A stretch of 64,000 nucleotides of DNA from Pseudonocardia autotrophica. Its GTDB lineage: Bacteria > Actinomycetota > Actinomycetes > Mycobacteriales > Pseudonocardiaceae. A program made the translations under genes and the position numbers. Positions 23,452 through 32,730 of the stretch are shown here, piece after piece. The stretch covers positions 116,206-180,205 of the forward strand of contig NZ_JNYD01000011.1 in assembly GCF_000717175.1 (NCBI RefSeq). The letters are read 5' to 3'. How positions within the stretch are numbered: the first letter of the stretch is position 1; every line of letters begins with the position of its first letter. The notes below the pieces were generated by a model that did no database searches, was not told where the DNA came from, and worked only from the letters and a program-made list of their open reading frames with translations.

Positions 23452-24413
23452 TCACGGGGTCGGGGCTCCCGCTGCGGGCCGACGACGTCATGACGAGCCC
23501 GGTCGTCACCGTGCCGGCGGACACCCCGATCGCCCCCGCGGCAGCGCTGCTGGCCGCGCACGGGTTCACCGCCGCGCCGGTGGTCGACGCGGACGGGCGG
23601 CTGCTCGGCGTCGTGACCGAGGCCGACCTGGTCCGTGACCGGTTCCGCCTCGAGGGCCGCGAGCCGCGGACCGTCGACGAGGTCATGTCCCGCACGCCGC
23701 TGGCGATGCGCCCCGAGGACGAGCTCACCGACGTCGTGTCCCTGATGCTCGACTCGCACGTGCGGTCGGTCCCGATCGTCGACGACGGCGACCTGGTCGG
23801 GATCGTCACCCGGCGGGACGTCCTGCGGGTGGTCGCCCGGGGCGAGCGCGGCGCGGACGAGGTGCGGCGCCGGCGCGGACTGCCGGAGCGCCCGGCGCGA
23901 CCGGCAGGCACCCGCGGCCGGGTCGTCGTGGGCGACGACGGGTCGCCGGGCGCCGCCGCGGCGCTCCGGTTCGCGCTGGCCGAGGCCGCCCGCCGCGGGG
24001 TGCGGGTCGAGGTGGTGTCCGCCTTCGCCGTGCCCGCGCCCTGGCCGGTTCGGTACGGCGCGCCGCAGGTGCCGACCTCCCGCGACCTGGCCGTCGAGGT
24101 CGAGCGCGAGCTGCGGGGCCGTGCCCGCGCGGCGGCCGAGGAGGTGCGCGCCGAGCCGGGCGACGCGACACCGGAGGTGGCGGTCCGGGCCGTCCCGGGC
24201 GAGCCGGGGCAGGTGCTCAGCGGGGCCGCGGCGGGCGCGGACCTGCTCGTCGTCGGCTCCCGCGGGCGCGGGGCCGCCGCGAGCCTGCTGCTGGGGTCGG
24301 TCGGGCTGCACTGCGTGCTGCACGCCCCCTGCTCGGTGACCGTCGTGCCTTCGCCGGGCCGCGCGGACGAGGACACGCGGCCCCCCGCCGATGCGGCGGA
24401 GGCGACGCGGTGA
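23448..24413 (+). CDS. CBS-pair / universal-stress-protein fusion
   Basis: 321 aa, ATG at 23448 overlapping the previous stop (ATGA). CBS1 about 11-60 (ADDVMTSPVVTVPADTP...GVVTEADLV), CBS2 about 75-130 (VDEVMSRTPLAMRPEDELTDVV...GIVTRRDVL), a basic linker, then a UspA domain about 155-310: GRVVVGDDGSPGAAAAL and the ATP loop GSRGRGAAASLLLGSVG, ending APCSVTVV. Two adenine-nucleotide-binding modules in one chain suggest an energy-charge sensor (inference). It looks like an in-frame fusion of a CBS gene with a paralogue of the UspA gene at 21048. Its stop overlaps the next GTG. Confidence 0.88.
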   Translation: MITGSGLPLRADDVMTSPVVTVPADTPIAPAAALLAAHGFTAAPVVDADGRLLGVVTEADLVRDRFRLEGREPRTVDEVMSRTPLAMRPEDELTDVVSLMLDSHVRSVPIVDDGDLVGIVTRRDVLRVVARGERGADEVRRRRGLPERPARPAGTRGRVVVGDDGSPGAAAALRFALAEAARRGVRVEVVSAFAVPAPWPVRYGAPQVPTSRDLAVEVERELRGRARAAAEEVRAEPGDATPEVAVRAVPGEPGQVLSGAAAGADLLVVGSRGRGAAASLLLGSVGLHCVLHAPCSVTVVPSPGRADEDTRPPADAAEATR

Positions 24414-25114
24414 CCACGCTGCGCCGCACCCTCGTCGGCGAGGTCATGACGACGGACGTCGAGGCGGTCGGTCCGGACGCGTCCGTCGCCCAGGTCGTCG
24501 CCGCCCTCCGCCGCCGCGGGGTCCGCGCGCTGCCCGTGGTCGACGGGGAGCTCCTGCTCGGGGTGGTCTCCGAGGCCGACGTGCTCCGCCTCGCCGAGCA
24601 CGACGACGTCGAGCCGCCGGTGGTCCACCGGCGCCGCCGGTGGCAGCACCGGCCCGAGGTCCCGCCGCACACGCGGGCGCGCGACCTGATGACGACGGAG
24701 GTCGTCGCCGTGGACCCCGGGACCGGCGTGGCCGAGGCGGCCCGGACGATGGCGGCGCACCGGCTGGGGTGGCTCCCCGTCGTCGACGAGCCCGCGGCGG
24801 ACCTCGCCGAGCGGCCGCCGCGCCTGCGCGGCGTGGTGGGCCGCGCGGACCTGCTGCGCGTGTTCGAACGGCCGGACGACGACCTGGCGCGCGAGGTCCG
24901 CGACGAGGTCCTCGGCCGCATCCTGCTGCTGGATCCCGGGCAGGTGACGGTCACGGCCGCCGGCGGGGTCGTGACGCTCGAGGGCCGGGTGTCCACGCAC
25001 GCCGACGCCGTCGTCGCCGTCGCCCTGACCCGCCGGCTGGAGGGAGTCGTCGACGTGGTCGACCACCTCGGCCACGACGTGGACGAACGGACCGTCGACG
25101 TGAAGTCCCTCTGA
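24410..25114 (+). CDS. CBS-pair plus BON domain protein, second copy
   Basis: 234 aa from a GTG at 24410 overlapping the preceding stop by 4 bp. CBS1 about 8-60 ([25 protein letters not shown]...GVVSEADVL), a basic insert ([12 protein letters not shown]), CBS2 about 86-150 ([25 protein letters not shown]...GVVGRADLL), and a BON domain about 170-230 ([23 protein letters not shown]). Paralogous to 21524-22210; the pair usp + CBS-BON is thus present twice in 4 kb. It ends the tightly coupled run that began at 22668. Confidence 0.88.
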   Translation: MTTLRRTLVGEVMTTDVEAVGPDASVAQVVAALRRRGVRALPVVDGELLLGVVSEADVLRLAEHDDVEPPVVHRRRRWQHRPEVPPHTRARDLMTTEVVAVDPGTGVAEAARTMAAHRLGWLPVVDEPAADLAERPPRLRGVVGRADLLRVFERPDDDLAREVRDEVLGRILLLDPGQVTVTAAGGVVTLEGRVSTHADAVVAVALTRRLEGVVDVVDHLGHDVDERTVDVKSL

Positions 25115-25208
25115 ACACCGGGTGCGCAGCGCTGGCCGAACACCGGGCGGCGCGGCAGAGTCGGCCCCGACCGCGTATCGATCCAGTGCCGACGCCCCGG
25201 AGCCGCCC

Positions 25209-27560
25209 GTGTCCTCCGCCCCGTCCGACCTGACACTGCTCGACGCCTGGTGGCGCGCCGCGAACTACCTGTCCGTGGGGCAGATCTACCTGCTCGACAA
25301 CCCGTTGCTGCGCGAGCCCCTGGCGGCGGAGCACGTGAAGCCGCGGCTGCTGGGGCACTGGGGCACCACGCCCGGGCTGAACCTGCTCTACGCGCACATG
25401 AACCGGGCGATCACGGCCCGCGACCTGAACGCGTTGTACGTGACCGGGCCCGGCCACGGGGGCCCCGGCCTGGTGGCCAACGCCTACCTCGAGGGCACCT
25501 ACAGCGAGATCTACCCGGGGATCGGCGAGGACGTCGACGGGCTGCGGGCGCTGTTCCGGCAGTTCTCGTTCCCCGGCGGGGTGCCCAGCCACGTCGCCCC
25601 GGAGACGCCGGGGTCGATCCACGAGGGCGGCGAGCTCGGCTACGCCCTGGTCCACGCCTACGGTGCGGTGTTCGACAATCCCGACCTGCTGGCGCTCTGC
25701 GTGGTCGGCGACGGCGAGGCCGAGACCGGTCCGCTCGCCGCGAGCTGGCACTCGAACAAGTTCCTCGACCCGCGCCGGGACGGGGTCGTGCTGCCGGTCC
25801 TGCACCTCAACGGCTACAAGATCGCCAATCCGACGGTGCTGGCCCGGATCCCCGAGGAGGAGCTCGCCGCGCTGATGCGGGGCTACGGCTACACGCCCCG
25901 GTTCGTCACCGCCGGGCCCGACACCGACCACGCGGCCGTGCACGAGGAGGTCGCCGCGACGCTCGACGCCACGCTGGACGAGATCGCGGCGATCAAGGCG
26001 GACCCGCCCGCCGACCGCCCGGCCTGGCCGATGATCGTGCTGCGCACGCCGAAGGGCTGGACCGGGCCGCGGGAGGTCGACGGGAAGCCGGTCGAGGGCA
26101 CCTTCCGGGCCCACCAGGTGCCGCTCGCCGGCACCCGCACCGACGAGCGCCACCGCGCGCAGCTCGAGGAGTGGATGCGCAGCTACCGGCCCGAGGATCT
26201 GTTCGACGAGAGCGGCCGGCTCGTCGACAAGATCCGTGCCCTCGCGCCGAAGGGCGAGCGGCGGATGAGCGCGAACCCGCACAGCAACGGCGGGCTGGTG
26301 CTGCGGGACCTGGCGATGCCGGACTTCCGCCGCTACGCCGTGCCCGTCGACCGGCCCGCGGCGGAGCTGAGCGAGGCGACCCGGGTGCTGGGGGACTTCC
26401 TGCGCGACCTCGTGCACCGCAATCCCGACCGGTTCCGGCTCTTCGGGCCGGACGAGGTGGCGTCGAACCGGCTGCAGGCGGTGTTCGACGAGACCGACCG
26501 GGCGTGGAACGCCCGCATCGAACCCGGCGACGAGCACCTGGCCCCGGACGGGCGGGTCATGGAGGTCCTCTCCGAACACCTGTGTCAGGGCTGGCTCGAG
26601 GGCTACCTGCTGACCGGGCGCCACGGCCTGTTCACCAGCTACGAGGCGTTCATCCACATCGTCGACTCGATGCTCAACCAGCACGCCAAGTGGCTCAAGA
26701 CGACCCGGGCCATCCCGTGGCGGGCGCCGATCGCGTCGCTGAACTACCTGCTGTCCAGCCACGTCTGGCGGCAGGACCACAACGGCTTCTCGCACCAGGA
26801 CCCCGGCTTCCTCGACCACGTCGTGAACAAGAAGGCCGAGATCACCCGGGTCTACCTGCCGCCGGACACCAACACGCTCCTGTCGGTGGCCGACCACTGC
26901 CTGCGCAGCCGCCACTACGTCAACGTGATCGTCGCCGGGAAGCAGCCGCAGCTGAACCACCTGACGATGGACGAGGCGATCGCGCACTGCACCCGCGGCC
27001 TCGGCATCTGGGACTGGGCGTCGACGCACTGCTCCGACGGCGCCGAGGAGCCGGACGTCGTGCTGGCCTGCTGCGGCGACATCCCGACCCTGGAGACGCT
27101 CGCGGCGGCGGCGCTGCTGCGCGAGCACCTGCCCGAGCTGAAGGTCCGCGTCGTCAACGTCGTGGACCTGATGCGGCTGCAGCCCGACCGCGAGCACCCG
27201 CACGGCCTGTCGGATCCCGAGTTCGACGCCCTGTTCACCGTGGACCGGCCGGTGATCTTCGCCTTCCACGGCTACCCGTGGCTGATCCACCGGCTCACCT
27301 ACTCCCGCAACGGGCACCGCAACCTGCACGTGCGCGGGTACATCGAGGAGGGCACCACGACCACGCCCTTCGACATGGTCATGCTCAACGACCTGGACCG
27401 CTTCCACCTGGTCATGGACGTGATCGACCGGGTGCCGTCGCTCGGCAGTCGGGCGGCGACCCTGCGGCAGAAGATGGCCGACCGCCGCATCGCGGCCCGC
27501 TCCTACACCCGCGAGCACGGGGAGGACGACCCGGAGATCGCGGACTGGCGGTGGGCATGA
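25209..27560 (+). CDS. xfp: Phosphoketolase (xylulose-5-P/fructose-6-P type)
   Basis: 783 aa from the GTG at 25209 (frame open 29 codons upstream; family length near 790 favours 25209). Thiamine-diphosphate enzyme that phosphorolyses xylulose 5-phosphate or fructose 6-phosphate to acetyl phosphate plus glyceraldehyde 3-phosphate or erythrose 4-phosphate. Visible: [17 protein letters not shown] about 80-96, the phosphoketolase signature [18 protein letters not shown] motif [21 protein letters not shown] about 172-192, NPHSNGG about 357-363, and the C-terminal block with [15 protein letters not shown]. The next gene, acetate kinase, overlaps its stop; together they turn sugar phosphate into acetate and ATP without oxygen. 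Confidence 0.95.
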   Translation: MSSAPSDLTLLDAWWRAANYLSVGQIYLLDNPLLREPLAAEHVKPRLLGHWGTTPGLNLLYAHMNRAITARDLNALYVTGPGHGGPGLVANAYLEGTYSEIYPGIGEDVDGLRALFRQFSFPGGVPSHVAPETPGSIHEGGELGYALVHAYGAVFDNPDLLALCVVGDGEAETGPLAASWHSNKFLDPRRDGVVLPVLHLNGYKIANPTVLARIPEEELAALMRGYGYTPRFVTAGPDTDHAAVHEEVAATLDATLDEIAAIKADPPADRPAWPMIVLRTPKGWTGPREVDGKPVEGTFRAHQVPLAGTRTDERHRAQLEEWMRSYRPEDLFDESGRLVDKIRALAPKGERRMSANPHSNGGLVLRDLAMPDFRRYAVPVDRPAAELSEATRVLGDFLRDLVHRNPDRFRLFGPDEVASNRLQAVFDETDRAWNARIEPGDEHLAPDGRVMEVLSEHLCQGWLEGYLLTGRHGLFTSYEAFIHIVDSMLNQHAKWLKTTRAIPWRAPIASLNYLLSSHVWRQDHNGFSHQDPGFLDHVVNKKAEITRVYLPPDTNTLLSVADHCLRSRHYVNVIVAGKQPQLNHLTMDEAIAHCTRGLGIWDWASTHCSDGAEEPDVVLACCGDIPTLETLAAAALLREHLPELKVRVVNVVDLMRLQPDREHPHGLSDPEFDALFTVDRPVIFAFHGYPWLIHRLTYSRNGHRNLHVRGYIEEGTTTTPFDMVMLNDLDRFHLVMDVIDRVPSLGSRAATLRQKMADRRIAARSYTREHGEDDPEIADWRWA

Positions 27561-28633
27561 GGGTGCTGGTGGTCAACGCCGGGTCGTCGAGCCTCAAGCT
27601 CCGCCTCCTCGGGCCCGACGACGAGGTGGAGGAGAGCGCGGACACCGAACCCGGGGCGGACCTGGACGACGTCCTGCACGGGTGGCCCACGCCCGACGCC
27701 GTCGGCCACCGGGTGGTGCACGGCGGCACCCGGTTCACCGATCCCGTGGTGATCGACGCGGACGTGCGCGCGGAGCTGGGGCACCTCACCGCGCTGGCCC
27801 CGCTGCACCAGCCCAAGTCGCTGGCCGGGCTCGACGCCGTCACGGCGCTGCTGCCCGGCGTCCCCGCCGTGGCCTGCTTCGACACCGCCTTCCACACCTC
27901 GATCCCGGAGGCGGCCGCGACCTACGCCGTGCCGGAGGAGTGGCGCGAGCGGTACGCGATCCGCCGCTACGGCTTCCACGGCCTGTCCCACGCCTGGTGC
28001 TCCGCCCGCGTGGCGGAGCTGACCGGCGCCCGCCGGATCGTCACGGCACACCTCGGGGCGGGGGCGTCGCTCGCCGCCGTCCTCGACGGGCGCAGCGTGG
28101 ACACCACGATGGGGTTCACCCCGTTGGAGGGCCTGGTCATGGCGACCCGCTCCGGCACCGTCGACCCCGGCCTGGTGCTGTGGCTGGAGGAGCACGAGCA
28201 CCTCGCCCCGCACGAGGTCGCCGAGACGCTGGAGAAGCGGTCGGGGCTGGCGGCACTGGCCGGCACGGCCGACATGCGGGAGATCCTCGGCCGGGACGAC
28301 GAGGCGGCCCGGCTGGCCCTGGACGTCTACGTCCACCGGCTGGCGGCCGGCATCGCCGCGATGGCCGCGGCGACCGGGGGGTTGGAGGCCCTGGCCTTCA
28401 CCGGCGGGGTCGGCGAGCACGAGGCCGAGGTGCGGGCCCGGACCGCCGAGCGGCTGGCGTTCCTCGGCGTGGCCGTCGACCCGCCCCGCAACGAGGCCGG
28501 CGAGGGCGAGATCAGCGCCGCCGGGGCCGCCGTGCGCACCCTCGTCGTCCCGGCGCGCGAAGACCTCGAGATCGCCCGCGGCACCCGCGCGGTCCTGGGA
28601 CGCCGACGCGCCACCACGGCGTCGCCCCGGTGA
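27557..28633 (+). CDS. ackA: Acetate kinase
   Basis: 358 aa from the ATG at 27557, overlapping the phosphoketolase stop (ATGA). ASKHA-fold: [17 protein letters not shown] at the N-terminus, VGHRVVHGG about 53-61, [12 protein letters not shown] about 110-121 with the catalytic Asp-Thr-Ala-Phe-His block, [23 protein letters not shown], and [16 protein letters not shown] about 278-293. Shorter than the usual 395-400 aa mainly by missing N-terminal and middle loop residues. Uses acetyl phosphate from the coupled phosphoketolase to make ATP; no phosphotransacetylase gene is adjacent. Confidence 0.95.
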   Translation: MRVLVVNAGSSSLKLRLLGPDDEVEESADTEPGADLDDVLHGWPTPDAVGHRVVHGGTRFTDPVVIDADVRAELGHLTALAPLHQPKSLAGLDAVTALLPGVPAVACFDTAFHTSIPEAAATYAVPEEWRERYAIRRYGFHGLSHAWCSARVAELTGARRIVTAHLGAGASLAAVLDGRSVDTTMGFTPLEGLVMATRSGTVDPGLVLWLEEHEHLAPHEVAETLEKRSGLAALAGTADMREILGRDDEAARLALDVYVHRLAAGIAAMAAATGGLEALAFTGGVGEHEAEVRARTAERLAFLGVAVDPPRNEAGEGEISAAGAAVRTLVVPAREDLEIARGTRAVLGRRRATTASPR

Positions 28634-28679
28634 CACCGACACCGCTGCCGCCCGATCGACGGCGCGCCACACTGGGTGG

Positions 28680-29030
28680 ATGGAGCGCCCCGCCTTCGTG
28701 CTGCACGACCACCGCCGGCCGCGGCCGCACTTCGACCTGCGGCTGGAGGAGGACGGGGTGCTCCGGTCCTGGGCCGTGCCCCGCGGGCTGCCCGACGACC
28801 CGCGGCGCAACCGGCTCGCCGTCGGCGTCCCCGACCACGGCCTCGACCACCTGGGCTACACCGACGAGCACAAGACCATCGCCGACACGGGCTGGTGGGA
28901 GGAGCACGACCGGGACGAGCGGCGGATCGTGTTCACCCTGCACGGGCGCACCGGCTCCCGGCGCTACGCCCTGATCCGCACCGGCGAGGACTGGCTGCTC
29001 CACCTCACCAAGGAGCAGCCGGAGCACTGA
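28680..29030 (+). CDS. Stand-alone LigD-type 3'-phosphoesterase domain
   Basis: 116 aa from an ATG. The sequence FVLHDHRRPRPHFDLRLEEDGVLRSWAVPRGLP is the start of the phosphoesterase module normally fused to the polymerase/ligase of LigD (H-x(n)-H-x-D-x-R metal site), followed by RNRLAVGVPDHGLDH and a closing strand RRYALIRTGEDWLLHL. Such modules trim 3'-phosphates or ribonucleotides at DNA ends in non-homologous end joining. Free-standing versions are common in actinobacteria. Placed 46 bp after ackA within the stress block, it suggests DNA-end repair during dormancy (inference). Confidence 0.85.
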   Translation: MERPAFVLHDHRRPRPHFDLRLEEDGVLRSWAVPRGLPDDPRRNRLAVGVPDHGLDHLGYTDEHKTIADTGWWEEHDRDERRIVFTLHGRTGSRRYALIRTGEDWLLHLTKEQPEH

Positions 29031-29033
29031 CGG

Positions 29034-29064
29034 CCACCCACGGGGCCCGGCACGACATGGGTGG
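29034..29064. terminator. Weak hairpin CCACCCA...TGGGTGG
   Basis: Perfect 7-bp arms (29034-29040, 29058-29064) with a 17-base loop directly after the phosphoesterase stop. Could be a weak terminator; the next gene starts 36 bp on with its own GGAGG. Confidence 0.35.
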
Positions 29065-29100
29065 GTCGGGAGCGGGTAGGCCGCGGCGGGAGGAGGTCCG

Positions 29101-29727
29101 ATGACGGGGACCGGGAACGCGCGCGAGGCGATGGTGGCGAGGCTCCGGGGCGCGGGGATCACGAACTCGCGGGTGCTCGCCGCGATGGGGGAGGTGCCGC
29201 GGGAGCGGTTCGTGCGGCCGGAGCTCGCCGGCGACGCCTACGGCGACCACCCGCTCGACATCGGCCGCGGGCAGACGATCTCGGCGCCCTGGATCGTGGC
29301 GTTCAGCGTGGTCGCGCTGGAGCAGCCGCCGACGGCGCGGGTGCTGGAGATCGGGACCGGGTCCGGCTACGCGGCCGCGGTGCTGTCCCGGTGCGTCGGC
29401 GAGGTCGTGACCGTCGAGCGCGACCCGACGCTCGCCGCGCGGGCCCGCGAGGTGCTCGCCGAGCTCGCCCCGAACGTGGAGGTCCGGACCGGGGACGGGA
29501 TGCGCGGCGCCCCGGACCGGGCGCCGTTCGACGGGATCGTGGTCACCGCCCTGGCCCCGGGGGAGATCCCGCCCGACCTGCTCGACCAGCTGGCCCCGGG
29601 CGGGACGATCGTCTGCCCGGTCGGCGACCAGCGCGTCGGCACCCTGGTCCGCTACCGCGACGGCCGGACCGAGGAGCTGGCCGACGTCAGCTTCGTCCCG
29701 CTCGTCCCGGGCAGCCCGGAGGCCTGA
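29101..29727 (+). CDS. pcm: Protein-L-isoaspartate O-methyltransferase
   Basis: 208 aa from an ATG with GGGAGGAGG upstream. SAM-dependent methyltransferase that starts repair of isoaspartyl residues in aged proteins. Visible: VPRERFVRPELAGDAYGDHPLDIGRGQTISAPWIVA about 31-66 (the PCMT substrate segment), motif I VLEIGTGSGYAAAVLS about 81-96, acidic VTVERD end of motif I-post, FDGIVVTALAPGEIP about 142-156, and LAPGGTIVCPVGDQ. Length is typical. Protein repair fits the dormancy character of the block. Confidence 0.92.
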   Translation: MTGTGNAREAMVARLRGAGITNSRVLAAMGEVPRERFVRPELAGDAYGDHPLDIGRGQTISAPWIVAFSVVALEQPPTARVLEIGTGSGYAAAVLSRCVGEVVTVERDPTLAARAREVLAELAPNVEVRTGDGMRGAPDRAPFDGIVVTALAPGEIPPDLLDQLAPGGTIVCPVGDQRVGTLVRYRDGRTEELADVSFVPLVPGSPEA

Positions 29728-29802
29728 GGTCGGATCTGAGATCAAGGCCGGCAAGGGGACGCGAAGTACGTACAGACCGCGGCGGGTCGCGGCGGGACCC
29801 TG

Positions 29803-29842
29803 CGTGCTCGGAGCACGGACGACGTGCTCGGAACGCGGACGA
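29803..29842. repeat. 20-bp tandem direct repeat, two copies
   Basis: CGTGCTCGGAGCACGGACGA (29803-29822) followed at once by CGTGCTCGGAACGCGGACGA (29823-29842); 18 of 20 identical. It lies in the leader just before the NTF2-fold gene, where it could be a double binding site. Confidence 0.75.
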
Positions 29843-29860
29843 GACCGTGGGGAGGCCATC

Positions 29861-30274
29861 GTGACGGAAGTGATCCAGGACCGGGCCGGGAGCTCGGTCG
29901 AGGACTACGACGCGATCTGCCGCACCGTCCGGCTCTGCCTCGAGGGGGAGGCCGAGGGCGACGTCGACAAGCTGCGCCGGGCCTTCCACGCCGACGCCCG
30001 GATGTTCGGCTCGCTCGCGGGTGAGCGCTACGACGTGCCGATCGAGGAGCTGTTCGCCCTCGCCGCGAGCGCGCCCGCCGACACCGGGCGGTACCGCTCG
30101 CGGATCCTCGCGGTCCAGCAGACCGGCGACGCCGCGGTCGCGACGGTGGCCGAGGAGGGCTACTGGGGGACCGTGTCGTTCGTCGACTACTTCTCGCTGG
30201 CCCGGATCGACGGGGAGTGGACGATCGTGGCGAAGCTGTTCGCGCACACCGGCGGCGAGCCCCCGCCGAGCTGA
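29861..30274 (+). CDS. NTF2-fold (putative lumazine-binding family) protein
   Basis: 137 aa from a GTG with GGGAGG upstream. A single cone-shaped domain: AICRTVRLCLEGEAEGDVDKLRRAFHADARMFGSLAGE about 17-54, ILAVQQTGDAAVATVAEEGYWGTVSFVDYFSLARIDGEWTIVAKLFA about 84-130. Matches the Lumazine_bd_2 group of SnoaL-like proteins. Function unknown; ligand-binding or small isomerase. Its own promoter region is 130 bp long and carries a 20-bp tandem repeat. Confidence 0.8.
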   Translation: MTEVIQDRAGSSVEDYDAICRTVRLCLEGEAEGDVDKLRRAFHADARMFGSLAGERYDVPIEELFALAASAPADTGRYRSRILAVQQTGDAAVATVAEEGYWGTVSFVDYFSLARIDGEWTIVAKLFAHTGGEPPPS

Positions 30275-30354
30275 CCTGCGGCGCCGCCGGGCCTGACACG
30301 GCACGGGCGGGACGAACCGCCCTTCCGGGGCAGCCGCACGGGCCGGCCGGCGGA

Positions 30355-30382
30355 TTGACGGGCGGTGGCGCGTGCGTACCTT
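30355..30382 (+). promoter_or_regulatory. Sigma-70-type promoter for the peroxiredoxin gene
   Basis: TTGACG (30355-30360), 16-base spacer, TACCTT (30377-30382). Good -35 and fair -10, about 113 bp before the GTG start. Confidence 0.5.
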
Positions 30383-30494
30383 CGGGGACCCGGCGACGCG
30401 CGACGGCTCGGTCCGGGCCCGGCCGGAGGAGGCCGGCCGGGACTCCGCGGGCACGCGGAGGGTGACGCGCCGCCGGCCGTGAGGGGAGACCGCC

Positions 30495-31154
30495 GTGACG
30501 CTCAAGATCAACGACGAGGCGCCCGACTTCGAGGCCGAGACGACGGAGGGCCGAATCCGGTTCCACGACTGGATGGGCGGTTCGTGGGCGGTGATGTTCT
30601 CGCACCCGAAGGACTTCACCCCGGTGTGCACCACCGAGCTGGGCTACATGGCCAGGATCAAGCCCGAGTTCGACCGCCGCGACGTGAAGATCCTCGGCCT
30701 GTCGGTGGACCCGGTGGACAGCCACGCCAAGTGGGCCTCCGACATCGCCGAGACCCAGGGGCACGCGCCGAACTACCCGGTGATCGGCGACGCCGACTTC
30801 GCCGTGTCCAAGCTCTACGGGATGCTGCCGGCCGAGACCAGCGGCGACGCGGGCGCCCGCACGCCGGCGGACAACCAGACGGTGCGCAACGTCTTCGTCA
30901 TCGGGCCGGACAAGAAGGTCAAGCTGGTCCTGGCCTACCCGATGACCACCGGCCGCAACTTCGACGAGGTCCTGCGGGTGATCGACTCGCTGCAGCTGAC
31001 CGCGCGGCACAAGGTCGCCACACCGGTGAACTGGCGGCAGGGCGAGGACGTGATCATCGCCGGCTCGGTGTCGGACGAGGAGGCGCGCCGGACCTACCCG
31101 GACGGCTGGGAGGCACCGCGTCCGTACATCCGGATCGTGCCCCAGCCGGGCTGA
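30495..31154 (+). CDS. 1-Cys peroxiredoxin, Prx6 type
   Basis: 219 aa from a GTG with GGGGAG upstream. Thioredoxin-fold peroxidase: EAPDFEAETTEGRIRFHDWMGGSWAVMFSHPKDFTPVCTTELG about 8-49 with the peroxidatic Cys in PVCTTE (about 45), then LGLSVDPVDSHAKW, YPVIGDADFAVSKLYGM, RNVFVIGPDKKVKL and the long Prx6 C-terminal arm with TPVNWRQGEDVIIAGSV. No resolving Cys is seen. Reduces H2O2 and alkyl or lipid hydroperoxides. Last gene of the stress block. Confidence 0.94.
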   Translation: MTLKINDEAPDFEAETTEGRIRFHDWMGGSWAVMFSHPKDFTPVCTTELGYMARIKPEFDRRDVKILGLSVDPVDSHAKWASDIAETQGHAPNYPVIGDADFAVSKLYGMLPAETSGDAGARTPADNQTVRNVFVIGPDKKVKLVLAYPMTTGRNFDEVLRVIDSLQLTARHKVATPVNWRQGEDVIIAGSVSDEEARRTYPDGWEAPRPYIRIVPQPG

Positions 31155-31236
31155 CGGCGCGTCGAGCCGGAGCCCGGCCGGTCCGGGCCGCTGCCGGACG
31201 GTGAAACGTTCGTCGATCACGGCCGAGCATGTGGCC

Positions 31237-31650
31237 ATGGACATCTCGGCCGAGGACGTGCTCGCCGTCCACCAGCTCTACGGGCGGCAGAGCCATGCGA
31301 TCGACTCGGGCAGGGCCGCCGACTGGGCCGCGACCTTCACGGCGGACGGGGAGTTCCACTCGCCCAGCTATCCCGACCCGGCCATCGGGGCCGCCGAGCT
31401 GACGGCGTTCGCCGAGCGCTTCCACGCGGGCTGCGTCGACTCCGGCGAGGTGCTGCGGCACGTCGTCAGCACGGTCGAGGTGATCCCGGGCGGGCCGGAC
31501 ACCCTGACGTCGCGGGCCTATCTGCAGATCGTCGGCACCCCGACCGGTGAGGCCTCGCGGCTGCACCGCCTGACGACCGTCGTGGACGACCTGGTCCGCA
31601 CCCCGGCCGGGTGGCGGATCGACCGCCGCGTCGTCCTGCGCGACGACTGA
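31237..31650 (+). CDS. SnoaL-like protein
   Basis: 137 aa if started at the ATG at 31237; a GTG at 31201 would add 12 residues and neither has a strong ribosome binding site. NTF2-like domain of the SnoaL_4 type: VLAVHQLYGRQSHAIDSGRAADWAATFTADGEFHSPSYP about 7-45, then FAERFHAGCVDSGEVLRHVVSTVEV, and closing strands with VVDDLVRTPAGWRIDRRVVLRDD. The W-A-x-x-F-x-x-D-G-x-F signature is typical of hydroxylating-dioxygenase small-subunit-like and cyclase proteins. Substrate unknown. The stop codon sits inside a small repeat. Confidence 0.75.
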   Translation: MDISAEDVLAVHQLYGRQSHAIDSGRAADWAATFTADGEFHSPSYPDPAIGAAELTAFAERFHAGCVDSGEVLRHVVSTVEVIPGGPDTLTSRAYLQIVGTPTGEASRLHRLTTVVDDLVRTPAGWRIDRRVVLRDD

Positions 31651-31693
31651 TCCGGCGCCTGCGCGACGACTGATCCGCGACTGATCCGGCGCC
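31636..31693. repeat. Short imperfect tandem repeats around GACTGATCCG
   Basis: GCGCGACGACTGATCC occurs at about 31638 and 31660 (22-bp spacing), and GCGACTGATCCGGCGCC again at about 31677. The first copy contains the TGA stop of the SnoaL-like gene; the rest is non-coding. Looks like replication slippage. Confidence 0.7.
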
Positions 31694-31742
31694 GTCGGGG
31701 TCCCGCCGGCCGGGTGCGGGCGGCCCGGCAGACTGCGGGGCC

Positions 31743-32594
31743 GTGAGTGATCCGACCGTCGTCCTCGTGCACGGAATGGGCTGCAACGCCGCGTCCTGGA
31801 CCCCGGTGGTGTGCGAGCTCGCCCTGCGCGGGCACCGCGTGCTCGCCGTCGACCTGCCCGGGCACGGGTTCTCCGCCCGGGTCCCGCGCGGCTACCTCGG
31901 GCCGCAGGACCCGGCGGCGCTGGCCGCCGAGCCCAGCGGGATGCAGGGGATCGGCACGGCGGACGACGTGGCCGCCGTCGTCGACGTGCTGCGGCGGGCC
32001 CGCGAGCACGGGCCGACCGTGCTCGTCGGGGTGAGCCGGGGCGGGCTGACCCTGACCGCCGTCGGCAACGCGGCGCCCGAGCTGGTGGACCGGCTGGTGT
32101 ACGTGTCCGCGCACTGCCCGGTGCAGGCGGGCCCGGCCGAGTACGACGCGTCGCCGGAGAACGCGGAGAGCCTGTTGGGCTCGGTGGCCGGCCTGATCTG
32201 CGCCGACCCCGCCGCCGTCGGGGCGCTGCGGCTCAACTGGCGTACCGCGGACCCGGCGATGCTCGACGCCCTGCAGGCCGCCCTGCTCGCCGACGGCACC
32301 CGGGACGAGCTGCTCGCCTACCTGCACACGCAGGACCCGGACGAGACGCTGCTGATCGACGAGGACCGCGTCCGTGCCGAGGCCGCCACCTGGGGCCGGG
32401 TCCCGCGCAGCTACGTCCGACTCACCGCGGACCGGGCGCTGCCGCCCGCGCTGCAGGACCGCTACATCGCCGAGGCGGACGCCCTCACCCCGGACAACCC
32501 GTTCGACGTGCACGAGATCGCCACAAGCCACCTCGGCGTGCAGCTGCACCCCGAGCCTCTCGCCGACGTCCTGCGCACCATCCTGACCCGCTGA
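31743..32594 (+). CDS. Alpha/beta-fold hydrolase
   Basis: 283 aa from a GTG at 31743. Starts directly with the first strand and oxyanion turn TVVLVHGMGCNAASWTPV, then VLAVDLPGHGFSAR, nucleophile elbow VGVSRGGLTL (Ser about 99), lid region about 120-190, acidic residue in the strand before RALPPALQDRYIAEAD, and catalytic His in ATSHLGVQLHPEPL about 260. Resembles the EstC/PytH-like esterase group. Substrate unknown. Stands alone between the SnoaL-like gene and paiB. Confidence 0.85.
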   Translation: MSDPTVVLVHGMGCNAASWTPVVCELALRGHRVLAVDLPGHGFSARVPRGYLGPQDPAALAAEPSGMQGIGTADDVAAVVDVLRRAREHGPTVLVGVSRGGLTLTAVGNAAPELVDRLVYVSAHCPVQAGPAEYDASPENAESLLGSVAGLICADPAAVGALRLNWRTADPAMLDALQAALLADGTRDELLAYLHTQDPDETLLIDEDRVRAEAATWGRVPRSYVRLTADRALPPALQDRYIAEADALTPDNPFDVHEIATSHLGVQLHPEPLADVLRTILTR

Positions 32595-32730
32595 CCTCCG
32601 GCACGGCGCACGTCGGCGCCGCGTCGATCGCACTGGGAATGGCCTTCCGAGATGACGGCGGATCGGCCGTCGAAGAAGGCCGCCGGGTGCGTGCATGCTG
32701 GTGTCGCCGGAACCGATGCAAGGAGCGACC

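Noticed and set aside
25250..27556. Plus-strand frame overlapping phosphoketolase, joined to acetate kinase
   Set aside because: Only the part after 27557 is protein-like (acetate kinase); the earlier 770 codons are a +1 shadow of xfp.
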